Shown here piece by piece: positions 17,218-26,864 of a stretch of 44,483 nucleotides of DNA. Below the pieces are notes generated by a model, which was not told the origin of the DNA, ran no database searches, and saw nothing but the letters and a program-made list of their open reading frames with translations. The position numbers and the translations under genes are program-made. This DNA comes from Ornithinibacillus gellani. GTDB taxonomy: Bacteria > Bacillota > Bacilli > Bacillales > Amphibacillaceae. Every line of letters starts with the position of its first letter. Position 1 is the first letter of the stretch. The stretch spans positions 1 to 44,483 of the forward strand of contig NZ_QTSZ01000022.1 of the NCBI RefSeq assembly GCF_003730295.1, read 5' to 3'.

Positions 17218-18183
17218 TCAATCATAGCGAATCCGCGGATCAACAAGACTGTAAAAAATATCCGCCAGCAAATTTCCAATTAATATGGCTACGCCCAGCA
17301 ACAGGGTAATGGCCATGATAACAGGATAATCGCGGTTCATAATAGAATTGATAAATAAGGTTCCAATCCCAGGATAATTGAATACCTGTTCGGTAATAAT
17401 GGCGCCACTCAGAAGCGCACCGAATTCAAAGCCCATTAACGTAATAATTGGAATGATGGCATTGCGAAGTGCCTGCTTATACAGAATGTTTCTTTCGCCC
17501 ATTCCTTTTGCCCTTGCAGTGCGAATATAATCACTTTTAAGCACATCAAGCATTTCCGAACGCATGTAGCGCATATAACTTGCAGTCCCTGCTAATCCGA
17601 GGGTAATTCCTGGGAGCACCATATGATGCAAGCGACTTTTCCATTCTTCCCATCCACCAATTTCTGTACCGGAAATGGTACCTTGCGCAGGAAACCAACC
17701 TAGCTTGATGGACAGAAGGTAGATGGCGACAAGTCCAAAAAAGAAGTTTGGAATAGCTAATCCCATAAACCCGAACGTAGTAGCGCTATAATCGAGTAAT
17801 GAATATGGATTTCTGGCAGAGTACATGCCAATTGGGATAGCAACGAGAATCGTAATGGCAAGTGAAAATAAACCGAGATAGATGGTGTTCAACGCCCGTT
17901 CCTGAATTAAACTTTGTACTGATTTGCCTTTGTAATACATGGAAGTACCAAAATCCCCCGTAGCCATTGCGCTTGCCCAGCGTGCGTATTGTACAGGGAT
18001 AGGGTCATTTAAGCCCAACGCCTCTCTTTGTTGTTCAAATACCTCCGGGTCAACGGTCGGATCCAGAATTTTGCCAGTAAACGGATCTCCTGGAGCAGCT
18101 TTGGCTAGTCCAAATACGATGATAGAAAGCATGATCAGCATGGGGATGAAAATAAGTACACGACGAATGGTGTAAGCATACAT
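17218..18183 (-). CDS. Peptide ABC importer, permease 1 (OppB type)
   Basis: A 321-residue membrane permease with six helices. It starts with the typical 'YTIRRVLIFIPMLIMLSIIVF' helix region and has the EAA-type loop 'DYIRTARAKGMGERNILYKQAL' split around residue 235. It pairs with OppC to form the membrane channel. AAGGAGGAG precedes the ATG, but this ribosome site sits in one arm of a perfect hairpin (18190-18210). Downstream of the binding-protein gene by 62 bases. Confidence 0.9.
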   Translation of the reverse strand: MYAYTIRRVLIFIPMLIMLSIIVFGLAKAAPGDPFTGKILDPTVDPEVFEQQREALGLNDPIPVQYARWASAMATGDFGTSMYYKGKSVQSLIQERALNTIYLGLFSLAITILVAIPIGMYSARNPYSLLDYSATTFGFMGLAIPNFFFGLVAIYLLSIKLGWFPAQGTISGTEIGGWEEWKSRLHHMVLPGITLGLAGTASYMRYMRSEMLDVLKSDYIRTARAKGMGERNILYKQALRNAIIPIITLMGFEFGALLSGAIITEQVFNYPGIGTLFINSIMNRDYPVIMAITLLLGVAILIGNLLADIFYSLVDPRIRYD

Positions 18184-18189
18184 GTCCAG

Positions 18190-18210
18190 CTCCTCCTTAT
18201 TAAGGAGGAG
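18190..18210 (-). promoter_or_regulatory. Hairpin that contains the oppB ribosome site
   Basis: CTCCTCCTT and AAGGAGGAG form a perfect 9-bp stem with a three-base loop; the second arm (minus strand) is the Shine-Dalgarno sequence of oppB. A second small stem, GTATGG / CCATAC, lies next to it at 18212-18226. This can lower permease synthesis relative to the binding protein and may protect the oppA message end. Confidence 0.65.
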
Positions 18211-18245
18211 AGTATGGAAGCCATACCCTCCATGAAATCAAATGA

Positions 18246-20060
18246 TTATTCTTCTTTTACCCACCATAAATGGGAGTTTTCATACATTGTAAATGGTAAT
18301 GGGTCAACGTTTTGCAGCTTATTATGATAGGCCCACAAACTATTTTGTGCGTATAAGAGTAATGCTGGTAAATCCTCAGAGAAGACATGCTGCCACTCGG
18401 CGTATACCTCTTTACGGAAATCTTGCTCAAATGCTTCCGGTGCCTTCAATGCTTTCTTCAGCAATTCCGTTGATTCTGGATTATTCCAACGTGAGAAATT
18501 ATACGGTGCATCTACTCCCCAAAGCCCTGTCGGATCCGGATCAGAGCTACCCAGACTCCAGCCAAGTAAATATAAATCCCAGTCCGAATTATCATCGGTT
18601 AGACCTTCGACATAGGCAGTCATTTCTTTTGGCTGATGCAGATTAACCTTCACACCAACCTCCTCCAACATTTGCTGAATAAGTGGAGCGGATTTTTCCC
18701 GTAGTTCATTTCCTGTGGGATAATGCATATTCAATACCCATTCCTCTCCATCAGGATCTTCACGGAATCCATCGTCATCCTGATCGACATAGCCTAGCTC
18801 ATCCAGCATATCCTTCGCTTTTTCCTGGTCGAAGTCGTAATGGATAGCTGCTTCATCATCATATGCCCAAAATTGGACTGCGATTGGGGAGTCAATTGGT
18901 TGCCCACGTCCATATAATAATCCATCGACAAGTCCTTCCCGGTTAATAGCATATGCCAATGCCTGCCGCACTTTTGGATTACTTACTTTTTCATTTGGTA
19001 CCCAATTATCTGGATTCAGCTCACCGCTTTCCACATCTTCTGTTGTTCGGTGATGATGTTTAAAGCCGAGGAGCTGATAACCAAAGTCAGCCTGCTCGAT
19101 GATTGTAATATGATCTAGAGCTTGCACCGATTCAAAGTCAGCTGGCGCAATTCCATTTGGATCGGCAATGAAATCAATTTCACCGGATTCCAGTAGACCA
19201 GTCATCACCGATTGTGCAATGACACGCCAAACGATTTTATCGAGGTATGGCGTACCTTGCCAATATGCTTCATGTTTAGTTAGTACATACTGCTCACGCT
19301 CAATTGCTTCTGTATACTGAAATGGACCAGTTCCAATCACCTTTCCAGCGTCTAAAGATTCCGGTGCTTCTGCCATTTCAACAACCGTCATATCTCCGAA
19401 AATATGCTTCGGAATGATAGGGAAGCTCGCATAATATAATGGATTAATATTTGGTTCCTCAAAATGGAAGGTTACGGTATGATCATCATCGGCAACGACA
19501 CCTTCAAAATCCTCTGTTTCCCCTGCATTGTAAGCCTCGTATCCCTTTAATGGATGAACGTATGCGGTCCGAATGCCTCCTGCTTTTACATAATCAGGGT
19601 CTGACATCGCTTGATACGTAAACACGACATCCTCCGCGGTAAAAGGCTCCCCGTCATGCCAGGTCACCCCTTCTTCCAGTGTGAAAGTGATGGATGTTTG
19701 ATCATCATTGGTTTCCCAGCTTTTTGCTAGACTTGGTATGAATTCCAGACTTTCATTTTGTGCAACAAGCCCTTCATGTGTGAAGCTTAAAATATTTGCT
19801 TCATAAGCTTCTTCATAAAAAATGGGGTTGAACATGCCAGCAGGTGCTGAATACATCGCTCCGACAATGGTACCCCCAGCAGTTGGGCCAGTTTGCTCTT
19901 CAACTGCTTCCTCTTGTTCATCCGTCTCTTTCTCTGCTTTTTCTGTTTGATCTTCTGACTTATCCGGTTCTTCTTTGTCTTTGCCACAGGCACCGAGTAG
20001 TAAACCGAACGCGAGCAATAACACTAATAAAATCCACAGCTTTTTTTCCCGTATCAACAT
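18246..20060 (-). CDS. Peptide-binding lipoprotein (OppA/DppE type)
   Basis: A 604-residue extracellular solute-binding protein, family 5. The lipoprotein signal peptide ends in LLGAC with the lipidated Cys25, followed by a Glu/Lys-rich linker (residues about 28-60) and the binding domain ('GTIVGAMYSAP', 'GVTWHDGEPFTAEDVVFTY', 'KVRQALAYAINREGLVDGL'). It delivers the substrate to the OppB/OppC pair. AAAGGGGG precedes the ATG at 20060. It is separated from the upstream ATPase genes by 189 bases, unlike the tight spacing elsewhere in the cluster. Peptide versus other substrates cannot be decided. Confidence 0.92.
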   Translation of the reverse strand: MLIREKKLWILLVLLLAFGLLLGACGKDKEEPDKSEDQTEKAEKETDEQEEAVEEQTGPTAGGTIVGAMYSAPAGMFNPIFYEEAYEANILSFTHEGLVAQNESLEFIPSLAKSWETNDDQTSITFTLEEGVTWHDGEPFTAEDVVFTYQAMSDPDYVKAGGIRTAYVHPLKGYEAYNAGETEDFEGVVADDDHTVTFHFEEPNINPLYYASFPIIPKHIFGDMTVVEMAEAPESLDAGKVIGTGPFQYTEAIEREQYVLTKHEAYWQGTPYLDKIVWRVIAQSVMTGLLESGEIDFIADPNGIAPADFESVQALDHITIIEQADFGYQLLGFKHHHRTTEDVESGELNPDNWVPNEKVSNPKVRQALAYAINREGLVDGLLYGRGQPIDSPIAVQFWAYDDEAAIHYDFDQEKAKDMLDELGYVDQDDDGFREDPDGEEWVLNMHYPTGNELREKSAPLIQQMLEEVGVKVNLHQPKEMTAYVEGLTDDNSDWDLYLLGWSLGSSDPDPTGLWGVDAPYNFSRWNNPESTELLKKALKAPEAFEQDFRKEVYAEWQHVFSEDLPALLLYAQNSLWAYHNKLQNVDPLPFTMYENSHLWWVKEE

Positions 20061-20249
20061 TAAAATTCCCCCTTTTTTACATAAAAAGAATGGATGAAAT
20101 TAATAAGCCTCTTTTTCACATTTGCCAGTAGTAACATGGTCCAGATTCACCATCCGGCAGTTTGCAGATCCCTTTGATTGGTCCCGCATCTGGCGAATCC
20201 CAGGATATTCCATGCTAAACCACGCTTACTGCTGTTTACTCCGCCTTAT
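20061..20249 (-). other. Gap between oppF and oppA
   Basis: 189 bases between genes of one apparent operon. On the minus strand GAATCTGGACCATG-like and GCATGG segments and CCTGG/CCAG pairs can fold, but I recognise no known riboswitch or T-box motif. A short frame (MRDQSKGS...) is open but has no ribosome site. It might contain an extra promoter for oppA. Confidence 0.35.
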
Positions 20250-21278
20250 TCACGATGTATGGGAAGTATCGCCTCCTTTATCATATAAATGACATGCCAC
20301 ATAATGATCAGGACCTATCTCAGTGTATGTCGGTTGCTCGATGCTGCAGCGGTCATGGGCTAGTGGACAACGGGTACGAAACACACAGCCTGATGGTGGG
20401 TTTGCCGGATTTGGAATATCTTGATGCATAACAGGCTGCTTTGGTACCGTGTTTTTATCGCTATTTGTATGAATGGTAGGGATAGAGGACAGTAGCTTTT
20501 TCGTATAGGGATGATGTGGATTTGTGTATAGCGCATGCTTGGGAGCTATTTCGGCAATTTTTCCCAAATACATGACAGCGACACGGTCACTAATATGCTT
20601 TACAACACTTAAATCATGTGAAATGAATAAATAGGTGAGCCTATAATCATCCTGTAGATCCTTCATGAGGTTGAGCACCTGTGCTTGAATAGACACATCT
20701 AATGCAGATACTGGTTCATCACAAATCACAAAGGCAGGATTTAAGACCAATGCGCGTGCGATACTAATGCGCTGTCGTTGACCACCAGAAAATTCATGTG
20801 GATACTTATGACGATCATCCGCTTGCAGGCCAACCTTTTCCAATAATGCTGCAGCTTGTTCCTTTCTTTTTCGTTTCGAGAGATTGGTTTGGACGATTAA
20901 TGGTTCTTCAATTAATTCACCAACACTCATTTTTGAGTTCAAGGAAGCAAATGGGTCCTGAAATACAATCTGCATGCTGCGACGAACAGGACGCAGCTCT
21001 CTTTGCGTTAGGGTAGAGATGTTTTGACCTTCAAAAATAACGTTTCCTTCAGTAGGCTCCAACAATCGAAGCATGACTCGACCGAGCGTAGATTTTCCTG
21101 AACCAGATTCACCGACGATCCCCAGTGTTTCCCCCTTATAGATATGAAAAGAGACATCATCGACAGCTTTCACATGGCCAATTTGTCGTCGTAAAATCCC
21201 TCCTTTGACTGGAAAATATTTTTTTAACTGCTGGACCTCGACAAGCTTTTCCTGATGAGCGATTGCTGGATTTCTCAT
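20250..21278 (-). CDS. Peptide ABC importer ATPase 2 (OppF type)
   Basis: A 342-residue ABC ATPase. Walker A is 'GESGSGKS', the signature is '[15 protein letters not shown]' and Walker B is '[12 protein letters not shown]'. The C-terminal oligopeptide/dipeptide extension with the Cys-rich '[15 protein letters not shown]' motif, which in this family can hold an iron-sulfur cluster, is present. Its ATG overlaps the oppD stop as ATGA. Works with OppD to power import. Confidence 0.93.
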   Translation of the reverse strand: MRNPAIAHQEKLVEVQQLKKYFPVKGGILRRQIGHVKAVDDVSFHIYKGETLGIVGESGSGKSTLGRVMLRLLEPTEGNVIFEGQNISTLTQRELRPVRRSMQIVFQDPFASLNSKMSVGELIEEPLIVQTNLSKRKRKEQAAALLEKVGLQADDRHKYPHEFSGGQRQRISIARALVLNPAFVICDEPVSALDVSIQAQVLNLMKDLQDDYRLTYLFISHDLSVVKHISDRVAVMYLGKIAEIAPKHALYTNPHHPYTKKLLSSIPTIHTNSDKNTVPKQPVMHQDIPNPANPPSGCVFRTRCPLAHDRCSIEQPTYTEIGPDHYVACHLYDKGGDTSHTS

Positions 21279-22264
21279 GATAAATCACCGCCATTTGCAT
21301 ATAAATGACAGCGTACTTGATGCTCTGGTGTTAGCTGTTTTAGAGAAGGTGCTTTCACATGACAAATGTCCATCACAGCAGGACATCTAGTTGAGAACCG
21401 GCAGCCAGCTGGGTAGGCATAGGCTGGTGGAACAGTACCTCGAATGGTGCCAAGTCGCTCGGCATGTTCTTCCATATTGGGAAGACTCGCAAGTAGGCCG
21501 TCTGTATAAGGATGTTTAGGGTTTTGAAGCAATTCTTTCACTGCCGCTTCCTCCACCATTTGACCACCATACATGACAATGACCCTATCCGCATATTCAG
21601 AAACAACGCCTAAATCATGGGTAATCAGTAGCAAAGACATGTGGAATTGCTCCTTTAGCTGCATTAATAAATCAAGAATTTGTGCTTGAATCGTGACATC
21701 CAATGCAGTTGTCGGCTCATCGGCAATTAATAGCTTTGGCTTACAGGCAATTGCCATCGCAATCATCACACGCTGCCGCATCCCACCAGATAATTGGTGG
21801 GGGTGCTCATGAATAATTTCCGTTGCCCGGGGAATGCCTACCGTTTGCAGCAGGTTGATTGCTTCCTGCTTCGCTTGCTGTCGATTTAAACCTTGATGCT
21901 TCCGTAAAATCTCCCCGATTTGATTACCGATTGTATACACTGGGTTTAACGCCGTCATCGGCTCCTGGAAAATCATCGCGATGTCTTTTCCACGAATCTG
22001 TGCCATTTGACGGTTGGTTAGCTGCAGTAATTCTTTTCCCTCCAGCCGGATGGACCCTTGTTTAATACGTCCTGGTTTTCGAATGAGCTGCATAATGGAA
22101 AGGGCCGCCATACTTTTACCGCTTCCTGATTCGCCGACCAATGCGACCGTTTCCCCAGGATGGATGGAAAAGGTAATATCATCTACCGCTTTGGCAACGC
22201 GATCAGCTTCCAAATAAAAATAGGTTTGTAATTGCTTTACATCCAATATGGTTTTCTGTTTCAA
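21275..22264 (-). CDS. Peptide ABC importer ATPase 1 (OppD type)
   Basis: A 329-residue ABC ATPase when started at the TTG at 22264, which has AAAGGAG seven bases upstream; the open frame reaches an ATG at 22381 but that extension ('MAMNSYSTFWKH...') has no ribosome site and no family similarity. Walker A 'GESGSGKS', signature '[14 protein letters not shown]', Walker B '[12 protein letters not shown]', and the C-terminal '[15 protein letters not shown]' motif are all intact. First gene of the cluster, divergent from the amidase with about 214 bp between starts. Confidence 0.9.
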   Translation of the reverse strand: MKQKTILDVKQLQTYFYLEADRVAKAVDDITFSIHPGETVALVGESGSGKSMAALSIMQLIRKPGRIKQGSIRLEGKELLQLTNRQMAQIRGKDIAMIFQEPMTALNPVYTIGNQIGEILRKHQGLNRQQAKQEAINLLQTVGIPRATEIIHEHPHQLSGGMRQRVMIAMAIACKPKLLIADEPTTALDVTIQAQILDLLMQLKEQFHMSLLLITHDLGVVSEYADRVIVMYGGQMVEEAAVKELLQNPKHPYTDGLLASLPNMEEHAERLGTIRGTVPPAYAYPAGCRFSTRCPAVMDICHVKAPSLKQLTPEHQVRCHLYANGGDLS

Positions 22265-22478
22265 TGTCCTGCTCCTTTTCCACGTATTTTGATGTATCGT
22301 CTGGAAGTCATGGTTCCTAAATCGTATGATAAGCAGTCCAATTATATGCTTCCAGAAAGTGGAATAGCTGTTCATAGCCATTTTATTGAACTAGGTAGAA
22401 GGTTGTTATTTTTACACAATGGATTTACGTCATCGGCAAACATGGTACACTTAAGGAAAAAGATAAAGAGGTGCAGGC

Positions 22479-23987
22479 ATGGATTTACATACATATTTAT
22501 CAATGGATGCGCTAGAAATGGCAGAACGAATTCGTAATAAGGAAACCTCTCCGCAGGAACTGGTTGCCCTTTGCTTGGAACAACTGGAAAAGGTTAATCC
22601 ACAGTTCAATATCATGACAGCTGATCGAAAGGAACAAGTTATTGCCGAAGCTGCAAAATGGAAGCAACCTGATGGCTTGTTCGCCGGTGTGCCAATACTA
22701 CTGAAAAATATTTCACAGGCAGTAGCAGGCGAGCCACTAACCTCAGGTGCGGGTTTAATGCGTGACAATATTGCAGTGCAGGATTCCAACTTTGTCAGCA
22801 GACTTCGAAAAGCTGGTTTTTTATTTGTAGGTCATACCAATACACCTGAATTTGGTTTAAAAAATATTACAGAACCCATTCTTCATGGCCCGACAAGGAA
22901 CCCATGGAATCCCGATTATTCACCAGGTGGTTCAAGTGGTGGATCTGCTGCTGCGATTGCGGCTGGAGTTGTTCCGGTTGCAGGAGCAAGTGATGGTGGT
23001 GGGTCGATACGGATTCCGGCCTCTTTTTCCGGCTTATTTGGACTAAAACCAACGAGAGGTCGGACCGCGGTAGGCCCTGGTGCCGGTCGACAGTGGCAGG
23101 GGGCCTCGATAGATTTCGTCTTGAGCCGTACGGTAAGGGATAGTGCTGCATTACTAGATATTTCGCAGGTGATTCAGCCGGAAGCTGCCTTCCAAACCCC
23201 ATTGTTTCCAGGAAGTTATCAGGAGACGATGAAGCAGGACTTTGACAAGCCATTGCGGATTGCATATACGACAAAATCCCCAGTTGGGACACCCGTATCT
23301 GCGGATGCCGTGAAGGCTGTAGAAAAAACAATCACATGGCTGGAGCAACAGGGACATCATGTGGAAGAAAAAGAAAATGGTGTAGATGGCGTTCTACTCA
23401 TGCAAAATTATTTCCTGATGAACAGTGGTGAAATGGCAATGGTCATTGCCCAGCTGGAGGCTGCATTAGGCAGGGAAATGACGGCTGATGATGTTGAAAT
23501 GGAAACCTGGTTATTGAACATTGCTGGGAAGTCCGTTTCTGCAGCAGCTTTCTCTGCAAGTCTTGCTTCCTGGGATACAGCAGCTGCTCAAATGGCGGCC
23601 CTGCATCAACAATATGATCTGTATATCACACCAGCTACTGCTTTTACTGCACCGAAGATTGGCGAATTGACACCAACTCCGGAACAAAAGGCAGACTGGA
23701 TTGCTAGAATGGCAGATGCCAATCCGATGAAACAACAAGAACTCATCTATGAGATGTTTTTGCCAAGTTTAACGTATACTCCATTTACCCAATTAGCCAA
23801 CTTAACCGGTCAACCAGCCGTATCTTTACCGGTACATTTAGCAGAAAATGGTTTGCCAATAGGTGTGCAAGCTATGGCGACCAAAGGAGCGGAGGACGTC
23901 TTATTACAACTAGCATGGCAAATCGAACAATCTCCGCTATGGGTAGATGTACGAAAGCAATTATTAGAAAACAATGGAAAGCTATGA
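22479..23987 (+). CDS. Amidase (amidase signature family)
   Basis: A 502-residue hydrolase of amide bonds. The Ser-cisSer-Lys triad is Lys76 ('PILLKN'), Ser152 ('[12 protein letters not shown]') and nucleophile Ser176 ('[11 protein letters not shown]'), with the usual spacing for GatA-like enzymes. It is not the GatA of tRNA amidation: no gatC or gatB is nearby and the C-terminal half differs. No signal peptide. GAGGTG lies upstream of the ATG. Divergent from the peptide importer, so it might process imported amides or peptides; that link is inferred from position only. Confidence 0.88.
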   Translation: MDLHTYLSMDALEMAERIRNKETSPQELVALCLEQLEKVNPQFNIMTADRKEQVIAEAAKWKQPDGLFAGVPILLKNISQAVAGEPLTSGAGLMRDNIAVQDSNFVSRLRKAGFLFVGHTNTPEFGLKNITEPILHGPTRNPWNPDYSPGGSSGGSAAAIAAGVVPVAGASDGGGSIRIPASFSGLFGLKPTRGRTAVGPGAGRQWQGASIDFVLSRTVRDSAALLDISQVIQPEAAFQTPLFPGSYQETMKQDFDKPLRIAYTTKSPVGTPVSADAVKAVEKTITWLEQQGHHVEEKENGVDGVLLMQNYFLMNSGEMAMVIAQLEAALGREMTADDVEMETWLLNIAGKSVSAAAFSASLASWDTAAAQMAALHQQYDLYITPATAFTAPKIGELTPTPEQKADWIARMADANPMKQQELIYEMFLPSLTYTPFTQLANLTGQPAVSLPVHLAENGLPIGVQAMATKGAEDVLLQLAWQIEQSPLWVDVRKQLLENNGKL

Positions 23988-24007
23988 GACATATATTTGC
24001 AATGATA

Positions 24008-24042
24008 GGGACAGCAAACGTTTCGCGTTTCTGTCCTTTTTC
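24008..24042 (+). terminator. Amidase terminator
   Basis: GGACAG-C-AAACG pairs with CGTTT-CTGTCC around TTTCG, followed by TTTTTCC. It starts 20 bases after the amidase stop. Confidence 0.85.
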
Positions 24043-24120
24043 CTTGCTGATAGTCTTCACCCGATACCTAAGCTGTACGCGTAAAGCTTTTCAGAAGCGA
24101 CCATTACATCCGAAGAAGTA

Positions 24121-24235
24121 GTTTAACTTACTCCCGATTGGGAAAATCAGCCTTTGAATAACTTAAATGACGTTTAACTTACTCCTAATTTCGAAAATAC
24201 ATGATTTCGAGTAACTTAAATGCTGTTTACCCCAT
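24121..24235. repeat. Tandem ~51-53 bp repeat, two copies and a fragment
   Basis: GTTTAACTTACTCC begins at 24121 and 24172, a shortened GTTTACCCC at 24225. Each copy ends TAACTTAAATG, so every junction forms a near-palindrome of the type TTAAATGACGTTTAA. No ORF. Part of a 640-bp gene-free stretch (23988-24627). Confidence 0.65.
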
Positions 24236-24627
24236 CTATTTCGTGCTTTTTCACCAATTCACATACTTTTTTGGGCGTTTTTTTCGACGAATTCGTCTGT
24301 AAAACGTGCAAAAAGTCAGAGCATGTTAGTCATTCTAGGTGGGATGACCAACTAACAATCAGTGAGGGATGAAGGAAAATGTCACGGGTTGACATTTCAC
24401 TTTATCTTATAAGGTATAAATTTTCTGCAATATGAAAATACTGAAGGATAATCCCTCTTTATAAGCGATGAGGTTTCTAGTATAGTTAAGGTAGATAAAA
24501 TAGTTATAGAGATTGTTCAAAGGGGTCAGTGAAAATGACATCTGTTTCAAGTATGAATCTACTATTATTGATATAGGATGATATTTTTGACACTTGAATT
24601 GAGCACGATTCTATAAGTGGGGAGTCG
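24236..24627 (+). promoter_or_regulatory. Upstream region of the moxR operon
   Basis: No gene is seen. It contains a 12-bp palindrome GACGAATTCGTC (24286-24297) and a perfect stem AAATGTCA / TGACATTT (24377-24397) whose second arm includes a TTGACA-type -35 box. The matching -10 is uncertain (TATAAA at 24414 would need a long spacer). The palindromic arrangement could be an operator for the operon at 24628. Confidence 0.35.
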
Positions 24628-25596
24628 ATGTATGTGAAGCAGAAGGCACTAGTTTACAATGAAAAGATAGAAAAAGTGTTGGGAAATATTCAAAAAGTAA
24701 TGATAGGTAAAGAGGACGTCGCCATATTGAGCCTATCTGCATTGCTGGCTCAAGGACATGTTTTACTAGAGGATGTACCTGGAGTTGGAAAAACAATGCT
24801 CGTTCGCACATTGGCAAAATCATTAGATTGTGATTTTAAAAGAATCCAGTTCACCCCAGACCTACTACCCTCAGACGTTACCGGCATTTCTATATATAAC
24901 CCGAAGGAACTAGAATTCGAGTTTCGTGGGGGACCAATCCTAGGCAATATTGTTTTAGCAGACGAAATTAACCGTACCTCACCGAAGACACAGTCATCTT
25001 TGTTAGAAGGAATGGAAGAAAAAAGCATCACGGTAGATGGCAAAACGATTCCGCTGAAGCAGCCTTTCTTTGTGATGGCCACTCAGAATCCGATTGAGTA
25101 TGAGGGGACCTATCCATTGCCAGAGGCACAGCTCGACCGATTTATTTTAAAATTAAATATGGGTTACCCATCGATGCAGCAGGAGCTTGAAATGCTGGAA
25201 AGGACGTCAAGAAATCATCCGATTGAACAGATTGCCCCAGTGATGACAAGGGATGAGCTTGTTCAGATTCAGCAAGAGGTCATGGATGTTTATGTCGAAA
25301 GAAATGTACAGCAATATATTGTCAATATCGTCGCAAATACGAGAAATCGCAAAGAAATCTTTCTCGGGGTCAGCCCACGTGGTTCCATTGCATTGATGAA
25401 GATTGCGAAAGCATATGCCTATATTCATGGGCGTGATTTTGTGCTGCCTGATGATATTAAATATTTGGCCCCATTTGTTTTATCCCATCGAATTATCCTA
25501 CATTCGGAAGCAAGGTATGATGGGAAAACAAATGAGGAAATCGTAGCAGCAATCGTAAAAGACACCTTTGTTCCTATTCGAAAGGATTTTGGCTAA
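24628..25596 (+). CDS. MoxR-type AAA+ ATPase
   Basis: A 322-residue AAA ATPase. Walker A is 'DVPGVGKT' (49-56), Walker B 'LADEINRT' (Asp112, Glu113), followed by the MoxR-typical 'EGMEEKSITVDG', sensor 1 'ATQNPIEYEGTYPLPEAQLDRF' in pieces, and sensor 2 'SPRGSIAL'. MoxR proteins act as chaperones that mature or activate VWA/DUF58 partners, here the next gene. GGGGAG is close to the ATG (three bases); the GTG six bases further on has better spacing and could be the true start. The stop and next ATG overlap by one base. Confidence 0.9.
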   Translation: MYVKQKALVYNEKIEKVLGNIQKVMIGKEDVAILSLSALLAQGHVLLEDVPGVGKTMLVRTLAKSLDCDFKRIQFTPDLLPSDVTGISIYNPKELEFEFRGGPILGNIVLADEINRTSPKTQSSLLEGMEEKSITVDGKTIPLKQPFFVMATQNPIEYEGTYPLPEAQLDRFILKLNMGYPSMQQELEMLERTSRNHPIEQIAPVMTRDELVQIQQEVMDVYVERNVQQYIVNIVANTRNRKEIFLGVSPRGSIALMKIAKAYAYIHGRDFVLPDDIKYLAPFVLSHRIILHSEARYDGKTNEEIVAAIVKDTFVPIRKDFG

Positions 25597-26864
25597 TGAA
25601 GGAGTCGATTCGTTTTTTTAGTAATTTGTTATTTATTTTTGTGTTGTTTTTTATTTTATTTGCATTTGCTATGTTTCAGGGCGGATTTACGAGCTGGTTT
25701 TTATTGTTCGGGTTTCTGCCCATCTTTCTTTATCATATTGGCCTCTTATTTTACCCCATTAAAAACTGGCAGGTTACAAGGGAAATACAACCGCAAACAC
25801 TACATGCTGGCGGCCATTTTCAGGTGAAAGTTCGAATTGAACGAACGATTCCATTTCCGCTATATTATTGTATTTTCGAAGAGATTTTCCCGGAAAGTTT
25901 AAATTGGGTAGATAATCGAGAGCAAAAATACGTCGACTTTGACCAGCCAAATCGACTGCAAATTAAACGGAGCAGTAAGGTGATCATCTTTCCTTGGTTT
26001 CGTCGTGTCATGGAATATTCCTACTCCATGATGCAAATCCCGCGTGGAGAGCATCAGCTGCGTGCCATTCGCGTGCGTACGGGGGATGTTTTTGGTCTGA
26101 TTAAAAAAGAATATCGATTTGAAACAGCTGATCAAATCATCACGTATCCAAATGAAAGACAATTACAATTGGCGGAGCGGACAAGTAGTCTGGAACAGGG
26201 CTCTGTTTCCACTTCTTCCTTTCATTTGAAAAATACGAATGTCGCGACCGGGATTCGTGAATATTTGCCAGGTGATAAATTTTCTTGGATTGATTGGAAG
26301 CAAACAGCGCGAAAAAATGAAGTCATGACGAAGGAATTTGAACAGGAAAAAAGCACAGATACACTCATTGTGCTGGATGAATGCAAGCATGCTTTTTATA
26401 ATCCGCTTGTATTTGAGGCCATGGTGGAAATAAGCTTTTCATTCATGGAGGCGACAGAAAGACAGTCTTCCCAAATTGGTTTTCTGTCCATTGGTGCAGA
26501 AAGCTTTTATATGCCAGTCCAGCATAATCCGATAAAAAAGGAATTGGTTAGAAAGCATTTAACAACAGCTAAACCAGTGGAAGGTCCAGCATTTTCAGCC
26601 AGACTAAAGGAGGAAATGCTGAAGCTCTCCGGCAGCTATACGGTACGTTTGATTACCGCTTATATCGATGAAGGGCTGTTGGAATGTATCCGACAGTTTC
26701 GCATTCGGAATAAGTTCATCCACCTTATATACATTCATTCCGATTCGTTTATGCAGCAGCATGGAATAGGCTGGATCAAACAGCTGCAGCAAGAGGGAAT
26801 TACGGTGAGCGTATTAACAGAAAAGCAGCTAATCAAAAATCCAGTTGAGGTGAAGGTCCTGTGA
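25596..26864 (+). CDS. DUF58 membrane-anchored protein
   Basis: A 422-residue protein with two membrane helices (about 9-50) and a long cytosolic or extracytosolic domain. The DUF58 signature 'REYLPGDKFSWIDWKQTAR' is near residue 230. DUF58 proteins resemble von Willebrand type A folds and always travel with MoxR ATPases. Its ATG overlaps the moxR stop (TAATG) and its own stop overlaps the next start (GTGA), so the three genes are one operon. Molecular function is unknown; envelope or cell-wall maintenance is the usual suggestion. Confidence 0.88.
   Translation: MKESIRFFSNLLFIFVLFFILFAFAMFQGGFTSWFLLFGFLPIFLYHIGLLFYPIKNWQVTREIQPQTLHAGGHFQVKVRIERTIPFPLYYCIFEEIFPESLNWVDNREQKYVDFDQPNRLQIKRSSKVIIFPWFRRVMEYSYSMMQIPRGEHQLRAIRVRTGDVFGLIKKEYRFETADQIITYPNERQLQLAERTSSLEQGSVSTSSFHLKNTNVATGIREYLPGDKFSWIDWKQTARKNEVMTKEFEQEKSTDTLIVLDECKHAFYNPLVFEAMVEISFSFMEATERQSSQIGFLSIGAESFYMPVQHNPIKKELVRKHLTTAKPVEGPAFSARLKEEMLKLSGSYTVRLITAYIDEGLLECIRQFRIRNKFIHLIYIHSDSFMQQHGIGWIKQLQQEGITVSVLTEKQLIKNPVEVKVL

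Noticed and set aside
20061-20249. T-box or other known riboswitch before oppA
   Set aside because: The T-box core GGTGGNACCGCG and other motifs I know are missing; the folding potential alone does not support a named element.
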